Shown here: in pieces, positions 61,968 through 64,000 of the stretch
Layout of the letters: every line of letters begins with the position of its first letter
Numbering within the stretch: the first letter of the stretch is position 1
NCBI GenBank assembly: GCA_008363215.1
Contig: RHKP01000007.1
Location: 49,713 to 113,712, forward strand
Length of the DNA stretch: 64,000 nucleotides
Direction: 5' to 3'
Origin: Cyanobacteria bacterium CYA
Lineage (GTDB): Bacteria; Planctomycetota; Phycisphaerae; Phycisphaerales; UBA1924
The notes under the pieces: model-generated
Database searches by the model: none
What the model saw: the letters and a program-made list of their open reading frames with translations, nothing else
Told to the model about the DNA's origin: nothing
Translations under genes and position numbers: made by a program

Positions 61968-62618
61968 GTGACTGACTCGAATGTCCAAGGTCCGATCATC
62001 GAGTGCTTCCCCCTCGGAGACTACCAGACCAACTGCTATATCGTCCGCTCCCACGCCGCGTGCTGGATCGCAGACGTCGGTTTCGAGCCCCGGCTCCTCC
62101 TCGAACGCGTCCAGGACCTCCACTTGCCCGTCGAGGTCATCGTGCTCACCCATTGCCACTTCGACCACATCGCCGGGCTCCAGGAGGCCCGCAGCGCCCT
62201 GCCCGATGTGCCCATCTGGGTCCATCAGGCCGAGCAACGCTGGTTGTCAGACCCGATGCTCAATCTCTCGGCGTTGGTGGGTCTGCGCATCACCGGCCCG
62301 GAACCGGCCCGCACGCTGAACGACGGCGACACTCTGACTCTTGCCGGGCAGCCTTGGAAAGTCCTCCATACCCCCGGGCATTCCCCCGGCGGCATCTCGC
62401 TCCACCACGCTGCCTCCCGTCAGGCCCTCGTCGGCGACACCCTGTTCAACGGCTCCATCGGGCGCACCGACTTCCCCGGCTCCGACTTCCAGACCTTGAG
62501 CCGGTCCATCCGCACAAAACTCTACACCCTGCCCGACGACACCCGCGTCTACCCCGGGCACGGCCCGTCCACCAGCATCGGGCACGAAAAACGCACCAAC
62601 CCCTTCGTCCGGCAGTGA
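61968..62618 (+). CDS. Metallo-beta-lactamase-fold hydrolase (glyoxalase II-like)
   Basis: The 216-residue protein has the MBL fold motif THCHFDHIAG near residue 58, HTPGHSPGG near 135, GDTLFNGSIGRTDFPGSD with the bridging Asp, and VYPGHGPSTSIGHEK with the last metal His. This pattern fits the YcbL/glyoxalase II-type branch that hydrolyses glutathione or other thioesters. It starts with GTG, and TACACT lies 6 nt upstream with no ribosome site, so the mRNA may be leaderless. The cytoplasmic substrate is not certain. Confidence 0.88.
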   Translation: MTDSNVQGPIIECFPLGDYQTNCYIVRSHAACWIADVGFEPRLLLERVQDLHLPVEVIVLTHCHFDHIAGLQEARSALPDVPIWVHQAEQRWLSDPMLNLSALVGLRITGPEPARTLNDGDTLTLAGQPWKVLHTPGHSPGGISLHHAASRQALVGDTLFNGSIGRTDFPGSDFQTLSRSIRTKLYTLPDDTRVYPGHGPSTSIGHEKRTNPFVRQ

Positions 62619-62899
62619 TGCCGCCTCGACTTGAATCCCCCCGCCTCTGGACGCCGACCCCCCGCTGAGCCCTTGATCGCGGGTCTGCGCCTTGGGCACT
62701 CGCTACTGACGGAGATGCTGTGCAACCCGACCGCCGGCTTGCCCGCGTTTAGACACACCTCGGGCTTCGGACAAGGGGCAGGCCCGAGAAGAGAACGGTT
62801 GCGGGCGCCTGTGGGGCGGAATCCGCCGCGATTCCTCTCTCACCAAGGTCCGAGAATAATCCTAGATCCGCAAAATCGATAATAACCCACGTCGTGACC
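62619..62899. other. Gene-free stretch
   Basis: I see no gene or RNA here. An A+T-rich patch near 62855-62885 lies just before the promoter of the next gene. Confidence 0.6.
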
Positions 62900-62927
62900 T
62901 TTCACAGCCTAGTGAATCCCCTATGAT
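62900..62927 (+). promoter_or_regulatory. Candidate promoter of the PEP-CTERM-like gene
   Basis: TTTCAC (62900-62905) and TATGAT (62922-62927) are 16 bp apart, 59 nt before the ATG. An A+T-rich segment precedes them. Confidence 0.5.
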
Positions 62928-62986
62928 GGGCTCAATCGGACTCTCGACGTGGGAGCCCGGCCAGAGGCTTCGTGAGGAGAAGAGAC

Positions 62987-63607
62987 ATGAAAAAACTGCT
63001 TGCGGTCGTCGTTCTGTGCGGGGCGGCGGGGGTGACGTCTGCCGATCCCATCAACTATCAGATCTCCGGCGTGCTGGCGCTCACCGGGGGCGTGGATGCG
63101 CAGGGGCTCAACGGCGCCACCTTCACACTGCTCGCCCACTTCAACACCAACGACGTGTATATCAGCAGTTTCGGCTTCGCGGCCGTCGTCCAGTCGGCGC
63201 AGCGCAGCAGCGTCACCATTGGCGGCTCCAGCATCGGCGCCAACAACACGACTACCTTGATGAACGAAGATTCGGCCTTCTACCCCACGTTCGCCGGGCT
63301 GTTCTCGCATCCGGACGGATTGCACCACACGTTCAATACCGGCAGCGGTCAACTCTTCCAGTTCTACGGAAATACGTCTGCCTCGGCCGGCTCGGGTGAT
63401 GCGTTCATCGGCTCCAGCGTCGAACTCGATGACTTCATCGCGGCCACGTATGCTGGTACGGGCGGGGCAACGGCCCTCTATGACTCCAATACGGGTACGT
63501 CCTACACGCTCAACAACGCAGTGATCGACGCCTGGATCGTCCCCGCTCCGTCGAGCGCGGCCCTGCTTGGCCTTGGCGCGCTGGTCGCCGGGCGCCGTCG
63601 TCGCTAG
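62987..63607 (+). CDS. PEP-CTERM-like secreted protein
   Basis: The product has 206 residues from ATG 62987, with AGGAG upstream. A signal peptide (KKLLAVVVLCGAAGVTSA) is followed by a beta-rich, Ser/Thr/Gly-rich domain with no family that I can name. The C-terminus VPAPSSAALLGLGALVAGRR plus Arg residues is a PEP-CTERM-like sorting tail with a membrane span and basic end. It is probably processed by an exosortase-type system and released or linked to surface polysaccharide. It has its own promoter and a strong terminator. Confidence 0.8.
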   Translation: MKKLLAVVVLCGAAGVTSADPINYQISGVLALTGGVDAQGLNGATFTLLAHFNTNDVYISSFGFAAVVQSAQRSSVTIGGSSIGANNTTTLMNEDSAFYPTFAGLFSHPDGLHHTFNTGSGQLFQFYGNTSASAGSGDAFIGSSVELDDFIAATYAGTGGATALYDSNTGTSYTLNNAVIDAWIVPAPSSAALLGLGALVAGRRRR

Positions 63608-63628
63608 TACCCGCCTTGCTTCATGCCA

Positions 63629-63662
63629 AAAACGAGGCCCGCCAACCTGGCGGGCCTATTTT
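63629..63662. terminator. Bidirectional rho-independent terminator
   Basis: A 9-bp perfect stem (63635-63643 with 63649-63657) with a 5-nt loop is flanked by A-rich bases on the left and ATTTTTG on the right, so it can end both the PEP-CTERM-like gene and the converging ybaB gene. Confidence 0.88.
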
Positions 63663-63688
63663 TGTTGCGCTTGACAGTGCTTGCCGAC

Positions 63689-64000
63689 CTATCGCGGCAG
63701 CACCTGCGCCAACTGCTCGCCCAGCCCGGGCAAGCCCAACTTCTGCCCTTCTTCGTCGATCGCCTCGGTCACCCCCGCCTGCGCCTTCTTGAGCGCTTCA
63801 TTGACCGCCGCGATGATCATCGCCGTTGCCATCTGTCGCGTCCTGGCGTCGGCGGCGCCCAGCCCCGCGCCCAGTGAAGGGGACACTTCGACGGACAGCA
63901 CCTCCATCTTGCCGTTGACCACCGCCTTCACCAGCCCGCCCTCGCTCCTGCCCTCCAGACGCATGCCCTCCAGCCGCGACTGGATCCGCTGCCCGGCAGC
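63689..64000 (-). CDS. YbaB/EbfC nucleoid-associated protein (5' end outside window)
   Basis: The frame is open to the right edge; upstream of the internal Met at 63964 it reads AAGQRIQSRLEG, so the true start lies beyond the window. The visible part has the YbaB pattern RSEGGLVKAVVNGKMEVLSV with the typical beta hairpin, then a helical C-terminus (ATAMIIAAVNEALKKAQA). YbaB/EbfC proteins form dimers that bind DNA and are usually encoded next to dnaX and recR; those would lie to the right. Confidence 0.85.
   Translation of the reverse strand, partial: AAGQRIQSRLEGMRLEGRSEGGLVKAVVNGKMEVLSVEVSPSLGAGLGAADARTRQMATAMIIAAVNEALKKAQAGVTEAIDEEGQKLGLPGLGEQLAQVLPR

Overview
The window is GC-rich DNA (about two thirds G+C by eye) from a bacterium that I place in the Planctomycetota, most likely class Phycisphaerae. 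The reasons are four C-terminal 55-residue dockerin-like domains ending in Gly-Cys-Pro/Ser (GC-type dockerins), two PEP-CTERM-like secreted proteins, a PVC-type membrane-dehydrogenase/CxxCH cytochrome fusion, a pseudopilin with a near H-X9-DG motif, and frequent GTG/TTG starts. No 16S rRNA is present, so the placement is an inference.

Layout. 1-1204: the end of a NotI-family restriction enzyme gene and a small unknown gene beside tRNA-Asp. 1205-8394: gene-free repeats, then a minus-strand block with a coiled-coil membrane protein, a HEAT protein, accD, lnt, a phosphatase-fold protein that lacks its catalytic residues, and rpe. 8447-15738: plus-strand metabolic and envelope genes (UDP-sugar pyrophosphorylase, hydrolase, TlpA-like thioredoxin, MFS transporter, flavoprotein). 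16258-18556: prfB with its programmed frameshift and an FeS membrane protein. 18873-23192: a methionine/aspartate-family operon behind a SAM riboswitch (PLP enzyme, a fused aspartokinase-homoserine dehydrogenase without ACT domains, asd). 23343-29748: a dockerin metalloprotease, a second PLP enzyme and a PVC-type cytochrome protein. 29852-34538 (minus): a cobalamin riboswitch leading three predicted envelope proteins, with methylisocitrate lyase further downstream. 34717-41241: a large MscS-type channel, a hydrolase and an M20 peptidase. 41469-50024: a dockerin subtilase, an FeS/TPR membrane protein, a five-haem cytochrome with a dockerin, and a beta-helix protein. 50324-53845: a large S9 peptidase. 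54008-56478: a small horizontally acquired segment (IS3 and integrase relics plus a 530-residue unknown protein) ending at tRNA-Gly. 56613-64000: proC, accA, a DksA-like protein, lspA, a small operon, a metallo-hydrolase, a PEP-CTERM-like protein and the 3' part of ybaB.

Functional themes. The two riboswitches connect regulation with B12 and methionine biology. The SAM switch heads an operon whose enzymes appear to have lost allosteric domains. The B12 switch controls surface proteins and might, by read-through, also affect a B12-independent propionate enzyme. The dockerin-tagged exported proteins (two proteases, a beta-propeller and a multihaem cytochrome) suggest a shared surface-anchoring scheme. 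Several genes have a TANNCT-like hexamer 5-8 nt before the start codon and no Shine-Dalgarno sequence, which suggests leaderless transcripts; others have clear GGAGG-type sites.
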